The notes under the pieces are model-generated. The model ran no database searches. It was not told the origin of the DNA and worked only from the letters and a program-made list of their open reading frames with translations. A program made the position numbers and the translations under genes. A stretch of 64,000 bases of DNA from Verrucomicrobiia bacterium (GTDB lineage: Bacteria; Verrucomicrobiota; Verrucomicrobiia; Opitutales; Opitutaceae), in the NCBI GenBank assembly GCA_011525695.1, contig WYBX01000115.1:62001-126000 (forward strand), written 5' to 3'. This document shows, one piece after another, positions 51,252-58,641 of this stretch. The stretch's first letter is position 1, and the number at the start of each line of letters is the position of its first letter.

Positions 51252-53102
51252 ATGAAGTGCACCCGTCGTTTCCTGGTTGGCCGCGAGGGTTTCGGTGACT
51301 GCATCAATGCGCGTGAGGCGAAAAAGGGAGGAAGGGATTCCTTGCGGATTTTTAGCCGTTTTGCGGCACCCGGCTCGATTGAGCTGGCGCTGGGGCTCGC
51401 CATCGGATCCGCGGGGATCGCAATTGCCCATCCCGGGCACGAGCATGTGCCGGTGGCACTGGTCGCGGCCGCCAAACCTCCAACCGTGCGGGAGGACAGG
51501 GCGCTCGTTGCCGAGGCGCGGCTGGAGGTGCGGATTCTCGACGACGAAACGGGTTTGCCGACCGCCGCCCGGGTCCGGATCACGGACGCGCAGGGGCGGC
51601 CGCTCGGGCTCGGGCAGGGAATCTCGCGGCTGGCGCTGCCGGGTTCGGCCATTGGGCTGCCGGCCGAGGCGATTGGGATCATGTACGGCCGGCAGGACCG
51701 GGCGGAGGGGTACGCGTTCCAGCCGGACGGCTCCTTCTACGCCCGGGGCGGGTTCACGCTTCCCATGCCCGGGGGCGAGTTCACCCTCTCCGTGTCCAAG
51801 GGATTCGAGTACATACGGGCGCGGGAGACACTCCGGTTCCGGCCGGGGACCGGGCTGGAGCGGACCATCCGGTTGCGCCAGTGGATCGACATGCCGGCGC
51901 GCGGCTGGTATTCGGGCGACGATCACATCCACGTCCGCCGTTCGCCGCGGGAAAACCCGCTCCTGGCCGACTGGCTGGCTGCTGAGGACGTGCACGTGGG
52001 GGTGCTGCTGCAGATGGGGGATTATGCGGCGACCTATTATTCCCAATACGGCTGGGGCGCCGATGGCCGGTACGCCGCCGGCGGCCGGTTGCTGCTTTCC
52101 GGTCAGGAGGATCCGCGGACGTCAGTGATCGGGCACACGCTCTCGATCGGTGCGCGGGGCTTCGTGCGCTTCGCGGACGATTACTTCTCCTTCGATCGCG
52201 TGTTTGACGAGGTGCACGCGCTCGGTGGGCTGACCGGATATGCGCACCAGGGAATGTCGTTCCATGGTTACCGTGGCATGGCACTGGATGTGCCGGATGG
52301 AAAAATCGACTTCCTGGAGCTGATGCAGTTCTGCGTGCCGGAGGGGCCCCTGGCGGCGGAGCACTATTACCGTTTCCTGGATCTCGGGTTCAGGCTGACG
52401 GCGCTCGCCGGATCGGATTTTCCGTGGTGCGGAAGGGGTGGGCGGCCGGGTGAGGAGGAGATCGGGCCGCAGATCGGGAGCGCCCGCTTTTACGCGCAGG
52501 TCGGCCAGCCGTTCACGTACGAAAAGTGGTTTGCCGCGGTGGCTGCCGGGCGGACCTTTGTCACGACCGGGCCGATGGTCGAGTTGGAGGTGAACAGGGC
52601 CGGACCCGGCGAAACCGTCGATCTGCAGCCCGGCCAACGGGTGACGGTGGTTGCGCGGGCGTTTGGCGATCCCGCGCAGATGCCGCTCACGGGGTTGCAG
52701 ATCATCGGGCACAGCCGGGTGCTCGCCGAGGTGAATGCCGGTGCACCGGGACAGAGCCCGGGCGAGATGAAGTTGGAATTTGAATTCACGCCGGAGCACG
52801 GGCTGTGGCTCGGCGCGCGGGCGGAGGCGGGGAAGAGCGACGTGGCGCACACGACGCCGGTGTATATCACCATCGGCGGCGGCGGATTCCACGATCCGGC
52901 CCGGCTCGCGGTCCGGATCGCCGAAACCCGGCGGCATCTGCAGGAAATTCGCGCCGAGCTGGCGGTACCGTCGGGCGATGCCCTGGTGAAGGCGGCGCGC
53001 TCGGCACCCGGGCCCTGGGCCTACGGGCGATCACGGGAGCGGCTGGAGAACCGGATCGCCGCGGTCGAGCGCCAGCTCGAGGAGCTTGGGAACCGGAAGT
53101 AG
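51252..53102 (+). CDS. CehA/McbA-family PHP-type metallohydrolase, exported
   Basis: This 616-residue protein has an N-terminal hydrophobic stretch (about 38-58, GSIELALGLAIGSAGIAIA), then HPGHEH. Next comes a carboxypeptidase-regulatory-like beta-domain (LEVRILDDETGLPTAARVRI, FTLSVSKGFEY) and a PHP-fold domain with metal ligands in WYSGDDHIHVRRS, VLLQMGDYAATYY, GYAHQGMSFHG and LAGSDFPWCGRGG. RTFVTTGPMVELEV and a final domain ending in a coiled-coil-like helix (RERLENRIAAVERQLEELGN) complete it. CehA/McbA proteins include carbaryl hydrolases; secreted copies in Verrucomicrobia have unknown phosphoester or ester substrates. It closes the seven-gene run, and a repeat-rich gap follows. Confidence 0.85.
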   Translation: MKCTRRFLVGREGFGDCINAREAKKGGRDSLRIFSRFAAPGSIELALGLAIGSAGIAIAHPGHEHVPVALVAAAKPPTVREDRALVAEARLEVRILDDETGLPTAARVRITDAQGRPLGLGQGISRLALPGSAIGLPAEAIGIMYGRQDRAEGYAFQPDGSFYARGGFTLPMPGGEFTLSVSKGFEYIRARETLRFRPGTGLERTIRLRQWIDMPARGWYSGDDHIHVRRSPRENPLLADWLAAEDVHVGVLLQMGDYAATYYSQYGWGADGRYAAGGRLLLSGQEDPRTSVIGHTLSIGARGFVRFADDYFSFDRVFDEVHALGGLTGYAHQGMSFHGYRGMALDVPDGKIDFLELMQFCVPEGPLAAEHYYRFLDLGFRLTALAGSDFPWCGRGGRPGEEEIGPQIGSARFYAQVGQPFTYEKWFAAVAAGRTFVTTGPMVELEVNRAGPGETVDLQPGQRVTVVARAFGDPAQMPLTGLQIIGHSRVLAEVNAGAPGQSPGEMKLEFEFTPEHGLWLGARAEAGKSDVAHTTPVYITIGGGGFHDPARLAVRIAETRRHLQEIRAELAVPSGDALVKAARSAPGPWAYGRSRERLENRIAAVERQLEELGNRK

Positions 53103-53226
53103 CCGGTGTGCCGTCCGGCGGGGAGCGCTGGCCTCCGCTCGAATGTGGGCCATCAATGGCTGGCGATGTCGCGCGTTGACGGTGTGTCACCATTGATGGG
53201 GATGCAGCGCACCCCGCCGCGTCGGA

Positions 53227-53271
53227 GAGCCACTTTCGTGTCGTGATCACGACACCGATCTGGCTATCGGA
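53227..53271 (+). repeat. 45-bp TGTCGTGATCACGACA element, copy 2
   Basis: GAGCCACTTTCG, the palindrome TGTCGTGATCACGACA (53239-53254) and CCGATCTGGCTATCGGA follow one another. The larger unit around it repeats once more 107 bp downstream. Confidence 0.85.
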
Positions 53272-53333
53272 ATCAACTCGGGCCGGCGAATTCTCCTCTG
53301 GTGATGGAATGGCAGCACAGCCGCCGCGTTGGT

Positions 53334-53378
53334 GAGCCACTTTCGTGTCGTGATCACGACGTCGATCTGGTCATCGGA
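53334..53378 (+). repeat. 45-bp TGTCGTGATCACGACA element, copy 3
   Basis: GAGCCACTTTCG, TGTCGTGATCACGAC with the last palindrome base changed to G, then TCGATCTGGTCATCGGA. Exactly 107 bp from copy 2; flanking GCCGCCGCGT-type sequence is also shared. Confidence 0.85.
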
Positions 53379-53415
53379 TTCAACCGGGGCGGGCGCGCCG
53401 CGGATTCATGGGGCC

Positions 53416-53483
53416 GGAGGGCCAAAGGCCCGTTTCATCCCAGCCTGGGCCAACAACCCAGGATTCCGCACCGAAAGAATCTC
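53416..53483 (+). repeat. 68-bp dispersed palindromic repeat, copy 2
   Basis: The parts are the same as in 5724-5792: GGAGGGCCAAAGGCCC, CAGCCTGGGCCAACAACCCA, GGATTCCGCACCGAAAG and AATCTC. Both copies are also preceded by CGGATTCATGG. Confidence 0.75.
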
Positions 53484-53536
53484 AGGGCTGAAGGCCCGAT
53501 TCATCGAGTATCCGGATGGGTCGGGCTTTCAGCCCT
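53484..53536. repeat. Inverted repeat of the GGGCTGAAGGCCCGA family
   Basis: AGGGCTGAAGGCCCGA (53484-53499) and TCGGGCTTTCAGCCCT (53521-53536) pair at 15 of 16 positions. These are the same arms as in the repeat at 24738-24830, in reversed order. Confidence 0.75.
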
Positions 53537-53549
53537 CGATTATGTTCTA

Positions 53550-53612
53550 CCATGTTCCTGGGCCGGCGGCAGCCGCCGGCCCAGGCTGGTATGGTGTCGC
53601 GCCGTTGGCGCT
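53550..53612 (+). repeat. 63-bp repeat with 29-bp palindrome, copy 1
   Basis: The core CCTGGGCCGGCGGC-A-GCCGCCGGCCCAGG (53557-53585) has 14-bp perfect arms and a one-base loop. It is followed by a GCGCCGTTGGCGC palindrome. A near-identical copy lies at 61490-61552. Confidence 0.85.
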
Positions 53613-53924
53613 CACGATGGGTGATTTACATTCGCGAGCTCGCTCGATTCCACGTAGATGGAGCCGCGACGCCCCCGTCGCGGTGGGATGCATTCTGAAA
53701 CGAAATGGACGCGGCGATGGCGCCGGATCCGCATCTCGCTGGAAACGCACTCCTCCGGGCATCGTGAAATCGGTCAGCGTGAAAGCGCTCATCTGAAATT
53801 GGGAACGTCGACTCGGATTCCAGATTCTCAGATGATCGATTTTCAGATTTCACGATCCAAGTTTCGAATCCTCCTCATGGAGGGACGACCTCCGCGTCGT
53901 CCACGGCCGCTCCATGAACCGATC

Positions 53925-54869
53925 CTATCTCCGGCGCAGGAGGCGTTCAACGGCGGAACGTGTGGGCATCGCTTCCTGCGCGCCGGGTTTCAGGGTCGCG
54001 GCGGCGCCGGCAGCATTGGCCCGCAGCACCGCCTCCTCAAACGGCACACCGGCGGCCAGGAACACGGCACAGGCCCCGGCAAAGGTGTCCCCGGCTCCGA
54101 CCGTATCCACCGGTTTGACTCGCACCGTCGGAATTATCCGGCATGCTCCGTCGGTGACCGCGACGGTGGACCTGGCCCCGCGGGTCAGCACCAGCCGCTC
54201 GACGCGGAGCTTGGCGAGCCGGGACCCGAGGAGTTGCGGTTTGGCGGCGGCCCAGCCGAAGAGGTTGCGGGCCTCGTTCTCGTTGACGACGAGGGTGTCG
54301 ATCCGAACCCGGCCCCATGGAAAATCGTCGCGCCAGGGCGACGGGTTCAGCTGGACCGGGATGCCGGCCCGGTTCGCCATCCGGATTGCCGCCACCACGG
54401 ATGGCAGCGGCACCTCCCATTGCACCAGGAGCCGGGTCGCGGCGGCGATCGTGCGGCGGCAGGCGATAACCCTTGCGGCGGTGAGCTGGTCGTTCGCTCC
54501 TGGAGCACAGATGATGGTGTTCTCGGCGTGCGCATCGACCGCAATGAGAGCCGTCCCGGTCGGCACCCCCGTGGCGCGGTGCAACCCCTCGACCGCGATC
54601 CCTTCGTCGCGCAGATGCGCGGTGTAAGCGCGGCCGTCGGCGTCATCGCCGACACAGCCGATCATGGACACCCGGGCGCCGAGCCGGGCGGCGGCGACGG
54701 CCTGGTTGGCGCCCTTGCCGCCAAACCGGCGGAGCAGCCGCGCTCCGCCCACGGTTTCACCGGGGGCGGGCAGGGTCGCGACCTGCGCGATGAGATCGAT
54801 GTTGAGCGACCCGACGACGACGAGTTGCGGGGCGCGCGGACGGTCGGAGGGTGAGGGAGAGGACGACAT
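53925..54869 (-). CDS. rbsK: Ribokinase
   Basis: This 314-residue PfkB-family sugar kinase has the N-terminal signature VVVGSLNIDLIAQVATLPAP and the FGGKGANQAVAAARLG substrate-binding motif, GNP-like LNPSPWR, NENEARNLFG and the C-terminal VDTVGAGDTFAGA with the catalytic Asp. The whole set is typical of ribokinases rather than fructokinases. It phosphorylates D-ribose (or a similar pentose) at C5. Upstream ATG at 55037 exists, but residues before MSSSPSPSD are not conserved. No ribose transporter or pyranase adjoins it, so it may serve nucleoside-derived ribose. Confidence 0.88.
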   Translation of the reverse strand: MSSSPSPSDRPRAPQLVVVGSLNIDLIAQVATLPAPGETVGGARLLRRFGGKGANQAVAAARLGARVSMIGCVGDDADGRAYTAHLRDEGIAVEGLHRATGVPTGTALIAVDAHAENTIICAPGANDQLTAARVIACRRTIAAATRLLVQWEVPLPSVVAAIRMANRAGIPVQLNPSPWRDDFPWGRVRIDTLVVNENEARNLFGWAAAKPQLLGSRLAKLRVERLVLTRGARSTVAVTDGACRIIPTVRVKPVDTVGAGDTFAGACAVFLAAGVPFEEAVLRANAAGAAATLKPGAQEAMPTRSAVERLLRRR

Positions 54870-55276
54870 GCTGATGCCGGAAAGTTGCCGGCACGATGTT
54901 ATTTCCCGGGCAGGATTGATGGGATCGAGCGGTGGGCAACCGCGAATGGCCGCGGATTTTCGCGAAGAATGATCGAGCCACCGGTTCCAGGAAGCGACGC
55001 GCTGAACGGTGAGGTTTGGAAGCCTTTTCTCCGCCATTCCAAGAATTGGCGCCCATTCGCGATCCTTCGCGGTTAAACCGTCTGGCCCTAGGCCGGAGGT
55101 TTTGGAAAAGTAATCTTCGGCCCCATCAACAAGTCAATCAAGGCGGGTGGAGATGATGCATTCCTTAATGGTGCCGGAGATTTTTCATCTGGCAGGTTCG
55201 CCGGTCGGAAACGCGCCATAAGAGGGATCTGTGGGGTGGGTTTGGTCAACGCGGCGGGATGGCGCCGTCCTTCTTT
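54870..55276. other. Gene-free region, 407 bp
   Basis: I see no gene. Two related segments, GCGAATGGCCGCGGATTTTC (about 54941) and GGCGCCCATTCGCGATCC (about 55050), resemble the ATTCGCG-type intergenic repeats of this group. A diverged copy of the TTCGCCGGTCGGA repeat lies at 55197-55225. Confidence 0.5.
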
Positions 55277-55504
55277 TCAATGTCGCAGTCGCTCGAGCAC
55301 AATTTCCGTCACGGACATGGAGAACAACGCGGCAGCATCGGCGGGAGTCCCTGCGGCTTTGAAAACGCGACGTGCGGCTCGGTCCATACGCTGAGTCCGC
55401 TGCTTCGGCGAGTCCGTGGCAGAAGCGAGCCATGCTTCAACGGCAGCGCGTTCCGCCTTTTCGTGCAGAGCGTGATTCACAGCAGGATTCACTTCGTCAT
55501 TCAT
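55277..55504 (-). CDS. Small hypothetical protein
   Basis: This possible 75-residue protein opens MNDEVNPAVNHALHEKAERA and ends FSMSVTEIVLERLRH. It is rich in Ala, Glu and Arg, helical in character, without membrane segment, Cys motif or recognised domain. The frame continues upstream to 55747, but that part crosses repeat sequence and is not counted. It stands alone between the ribokinase and a repeat-filled gap. Low confidence that it is expressed. Confidence 0.4.
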   Translation of the reverse strand: MNDEVNPAVNHALHEKAERAAVEAWLASATDSPKQRTQRMDRAARRVFKAAGTPADAAALFSMSVTEIVLERLRH

Positions 55505-55729
55505 AGTGAGAGGGTCTTCGCCTAACAAAGTTATGGGGCGTAATCGAGACCGCGGTGCAAGTTCAGTTCCACCGACAGGCATTTGCCACAAAGAACACAA
55601 GAGGGCCCTGGGCGGTCCGCTGGCCAACCGGGCGGCTATAGCCGCCCCCTGGCTTGTGGCGCGACCACTGATGTTTGTGTTTCTTGCGGCCATGGTTTGA
55701 GCGCGAAGCGAATGAGAGATTGAATGCCG

Positions 55730-55758
55730 TTCGCCGGTCGGAGACACGGCGCTACTGG
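55730..55758 (+). repeat. Dispersed repeat (TTCGCCGGTCGGAGAC type), copy 2
   Basis: TTCGCCGGTCGGAGACACGG then CGCTACTGG, matching 4266-4293 with three differences. Confidence 0.65.
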
Positions 55759-55786
55759 CGACCGTTTCACCGATAACCGAGTCACC

Positions 55787-55834
55787 GGTTTTCTCCGTGA
55801 CCTCTCCTCCGATCTCAGTGCCCTCCGTGTCCTA
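55787..55834 (-). repeat. CACAGAG-type intergenic repeat, inverted copy
   Basis: Read on the minus strand it gives GGACACGGAGGGCACTGAG and GAGAGGTCACGGAGAAAAC, the same order of units as 24190-24227 on the plus strand. Confidence 0.55.
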
Positions 55835-55871
55835 GGATTGGGAGATACCGAAGCGAGATCCGCCCGAGCCA

Positions 55872-55942
55872 TTGAGGGCGCAGTCCCTCGGCAGGCTCGG
55901 GACCCTGAGCTCGTCGAACGGGCAAGTCTGCGCCCCTACGAG
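55872..55942 (+). repeat. GGGCGCAGGCAAG repeat interrupted by a 38-bp segment
   Basis: TTGAGGGCGCAG is followed by about 38 bases (TCCCTCGGCAGGCTCGGG through GTCGAACGG) and then by GCAAGTCTGCGCCCCTACG. The flanks together rebuild one arm of the family at 12321-12394. Confidence 0.7.
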
Positions 55943-55997
55943 GATCCGGTCAGGACTTATGGCGTCGAGTATAGATTGGCCTCAGGATTGCCCTTCG

Positions 55998-56462
55998 CTA
56001 GGCGCGACGAACCCGGCGGACGGGTTCTGTCGCCGCGAGAGCCGCCGGTTGCCCGGCCGGCTTCGGTGCGGCGGCCAACCTCTCCGCCGCCGGCGCGGAC
56101 ATCAGCCACTCGCGCGCCAGACTCGCGTCCGTGAAGCACTGCGCCTGCACCTGGTTCAGCGTTAGGTGCTTCAACTCCGTCTCGGCCAGGACGCGCGTCA
56201 CCTCGTTGGGCAGTACAAAAGCCCACCGGGCAGGACCGCGACGGGCGGTCCAGGCGGCCACGAGCGGGTTGAGATAGTGCAGCATCGAGAAGCGTGGGAC
56301 CGACGCCGTGTCCTCGGCGATGATCAGCGAGTTCATCGCGGGATCGAACTGCGGATCGCGCACGAGCGTCTGCAGAAAGTCGGCCACCTCGAGCACGCCC
56401 AGCCCGCCGGACACCCGGCTGACCACCAGGCGTGTGTCGCGCTCGATCTCGTAAGTTATCAT
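55998..56462 (-). CDS. STAS/SpoIIAA-like protein
   Basis: This 154-residue cytoplasmic protein has the opening ITYEIERDTRLVVSRVSGGL, then EVADFLQTLVRDPQFDPAMN, SLIIAEDTASVPR and the RRGPARWAFVLPNEVTRVLA segment. It resembles the short SpoIIAA/STAS-related family found as single genes in many environmental bacteria. The last about 30 residues (PAAERLAAAPKPAGQPAALA onward) are Ala/Pro-rich and probably unstructured. Role unknown; regulation of a partner protein is inferred from the fold. The histidine kinase lies 96 bp upstream on the same strand, so they may share a transcript. Confidence 0.65.
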   Translation of the reverse strand: MITYEIERDTRLVVSRVSGGLGVLEVADFLQTLVRDPQFDPAMNSLIIAEDTASVPRFSMLHYLNPLVAAWTARRGPARWAFVLPNEVTRVLAETELKHLTLNQVQAQCFTDASLAREWLMSAPAAERLAAAPKPAGQPAALAATEPVRRVRRA

Positions 56463-56558
56463 GGGGCAGGGTGGAACGCTTCTGGGTGCAGGTACCCTAA
56501 CCCCGTCCGGGATCCGCCGGCTATCGGGGATTCCCCCAAAAGCCGGCTGGAATCGGGA

Positions 56559-57764
56559 TCAGCCGGGGATGGTGTCATTCCGGATTGCTCGCGTTGGCTC
56601 GCTGTCCGCGGCCTTCGGCAACTCGATCCAGAAGGTGCTGCCCGCGCCCGGCGTGGAGGTGACGCCGGCAGTGCCGCCCATCCGTTCGGCGGCCCGCAGC
56701 ACGATGGCGAGCCCGAGCCCGGTGCCCTCGTATCGCTTTTGTGGGTGCAGCCGCTCGAAGATCTTGAAGAGCCGGGCCTGGCCTTCCGGATCGATCCCGA
56801 TGCCATTGTCCTGCACGCAAACCCGCACGGTCCGGTCCTCCATCACGGTGTAGACCTTCACCTCCGGCCGGACGCCGGGGGCGACGAATTTCACCGCATT
56901 TTCCAGCAGGTTCGCGAGGCACTGGGTCAGCGAGGGGCTGTTCCCCTGGACGGGCGCCAGCGGTCCGGCAATGGTGATCTCGCTGGCATGCGGCTGCAGT
57001 TCCTCCCGCTCGCCGATGATGTCCTGGATGAGCGGCTCGAGCGCCACCGGTTCCAGGACGAGTTCCTGGCGCGAGATCTTGGAAAACGACAGCACGTCCG
57101 AAAGCAGCCGATCCATCCGGTGTGCAGCCCGCGCGATTCGTTGCAGATAGTCCACGCCCTCGGGGATCCGGTCGCCGAAATCCGTCAGCAGGATATCGGC
57201 AAAACCGCTGATGGCTCGCAGGGGCGCGCGGATGTCGTGCGAGAGGCTGTAGGAAAACGCCTGGGCCTCGCCGGCCATCTGTTGCAGCTCCGCCGTGCGC
57301 TCCCGCACGCTCGCCTCGAGTTGCGAGGCGTGGGCGGCGAGTTGTGCCTGGGCCTCGCGCAAGGCGCGCTCGGCGGCCTTCTGCGCGGTGATGTCGCGGG
57401 CAATCTTGGCAGCGCCAATCACGCGGCCGTCCCGATCCCGGATCGGCGAGATCGAAAGCGACACGTCGATGAGCCGGCCGGACTTCGCCTGGCGGACCGT
57501 TTCGTAATGCGCGACTCGCTCGCCGCGGCGGATCCGATCGAGGATCGCCGGCTCCTCGTTGACCCGATCCGGCGGGAAGAGGATCAGCACCGGCTGCCCG
57601 ATGACCTCGGCCGCCGTGTAGCCGAAGAGCCGCTCCGCGCCGCGGTTCCAGGAGGTGATGACGCCGTCCAGATCCTTGCTGAAGATAGCATCGTCGGACG
57701 AGTCCACGATCGAGGCCAGGAATGCTTCGGATGCGAAGTTGGAAGGGTGGGTTCCGGATTCCAT
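56559..57764 (-). CDS. PAS-domain sensor histidine kinase
   Basis: This 401-residue kinase has no membrane segment. It carries a PAS domain at about 12-130 (SIVDSSDDAIFSKDLDGVIT, SWNRGAERLFGYTAAEVIGQ, ISPIRDRDGRVIGAAKIARD), a coiled-coil linker (ALREAQAQLAAHASQLEASV), a HisKA domain with phospho-acceptor H176 in SYSLSHDIRAPLRAISGF, and a HATPase domain with NLLENAVKF, DNGIGID and GTGLGLAIVLRAAERMGG. It resembles bacteriophytochrome-type and soluble PAS kinases. No response regulator adjoins it, so its partner is elsewhere. The start at 57764 follows a poorly conserved upstream extension to 57806. Confidence 0.9.
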   Translation of the reverse strand: MESGTHPSNFASEAFLASIVDSSDDAIFSKDLDGVITSWNRGAERLFGYTAAEVIGQPVLILFPPDRVNEEPAILDRIRRGERVAHYETVRQAKSGRLIDVSLSISPIRDRDGRVIGAAKIARDITAQKAAERALREAQAQLAAHASQLEASVRERTAELQQMAGEAQAFSYSLSHDIRAPLRAISGFADILLTDFGDRIPEGVDYLQRIARAAHRMDRLLSDVLSFSKISRQELVLEPVALEPLIQDIIGEREELQPHASEITIAGPLAPVQGNSPSLTQCLANLLENAVKFVAPGVRPEVKVYTVMEDRTVRVCVQDNGIGIDPEGQARLFKIFERLHPQKRYEGTGLGLAIVLRAAERMGGTAGVTSTPGAGSTFWIELPKAADSEPTRAIRNDTIPG

Positions 57765-57982
57765 GCACGATCCGCGCGGCGGCGAAACCGGGCGGAGGAA
57801 GGGCAATCAGTTAACCGGCTCCGTCAATGCTGGCAAATCCGAGCCGTGTTTTCATGGAGTTCCGGGACGACAGGGTCGAGCCGCTGCCGCGTCAGTGAGC
57901 CCCCTGAGCTGCGGACGGAGCAAGCGGGGGTTGATCGACGCGGGGCCACAAAGCCGCAGCGGCCACCCACCAACGCTCCGCT

Positions 57983-58610
57983 TTAGAATCGAAAGGTCCA
58001 CGCAGCTTTGGAGACCAGCCGGGATCCAAGGGGTTGCCAGCCGGCAAGGGTGCTCACGTTCTGGCTGAACACGATCACCAGCTCCCGATCGGGGCGCGGG
58101 GTCCACCGCAGCCGGAAATTCATGCCGAAATCCTCCGAGAGATTGTCCCATTGGCCAACCAGCATGAGGGCCAGGTCGGGGCTGAAGAGCACGTCGGCAC
58201 GGACGCCGAGGTTGTGAATTTCAAACCGCCCGTGCGCCAGCGAGGCATCAAGCAGGTTGTAGTCGAGGAAGGCATGGAGGAATCGCGACGCCTTTCCACC
58301 CAGGGAAAGCGAGGTCTGCCAGGCCGTCCCGTCATAAAGGCCACCGTAGGAAACCGTGCCATTGAACCGAAACCGGCGCGAGGAACCAGTCCGCAGCCAC
58401 AGGGAGGCGCGGTCGGTATCGTAGACCCCGGCCGGAACCGGAACGCCAGGCCCAATCATGAGGGGCCGGTGGAGACGCTCCCGGTACACGAACCAGGATC
58501 CTCCGATGGAATCGCGCGGCAGGGTGAACCAGGTGGTGTCGATGATCGACGCCTCGAAATAGTCGAGCTCAGGATTGGTTCGGAGATTTCTTTTCCCCCG
58601 CCTCAGGCGG
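57983..58610 (-). pseudogene. C-terminal remnant of a DUF5916-like outer-membrane protein
   Basis: The minus-strand frame reads NPELDYFEASIIDTTWFTLP, YLDYNLLDASLAHGRF-type strands (FLHAFLDYNLLDASLAHGRF, RADVLFSPDLALMLVGQWDN) and FRLRWTPRPDRELVIVFSQN, ending in AWTFRF with terminal Phe. This matches the C-terminal beta-barrel of DUF5916-type proteins, which are normally about 700-900 residues. Upstream of about 58610 the frame becomes low-quality and meets sucD (stop at 58642), so at least 500 residues are missing and no proper start exists. The terminal aromatic residue and alternating strands fit an outer-membrane barrel end. Confidence 0.6.
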
Positions 58611-58641
58611 TTGGACGGTGCGAAGGATTGGGAGGATGATC

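Larger units (their letters stand above)
53103..53924. other. 822-bp gene-free region packed with repeats
   Basis: No gene is recognisable between the converging CehA-type and ribokinase genes. The order is: two tandem 107-bp units each holding a 45-bp palindromic element, the 68-bp element, an inverted pair of AGGGCTGAAGGCCCGA arms, a 63-bp element with a 29-bp palindrome, and about 300 bp of unremarkable sequence. Confidence 0.7.
55505..55997. other. 493-bp repeat-filled gap
   Basis: No gene is seen. It contains a pair of inverted segments resembling GCCACAAAGAACACAAG (about 55569 and, inverted, 55675-55692), a TTCGCCGGTCGGAGAC repeat (55730-55758), a CACGGAG-type repeat (55787-55834) and an interrupted copy of the GGGCGCAGGCAAG family (55872-55942). 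Confidence 0.6.

Noticed and set aside
56575..57768. Second long minus-strand frame over the histidine kinase
   Set aside because: Frame-shifted shadow rich in Arg and Gly; the kinase frame contains all H, N, G1 and G2 boxes.
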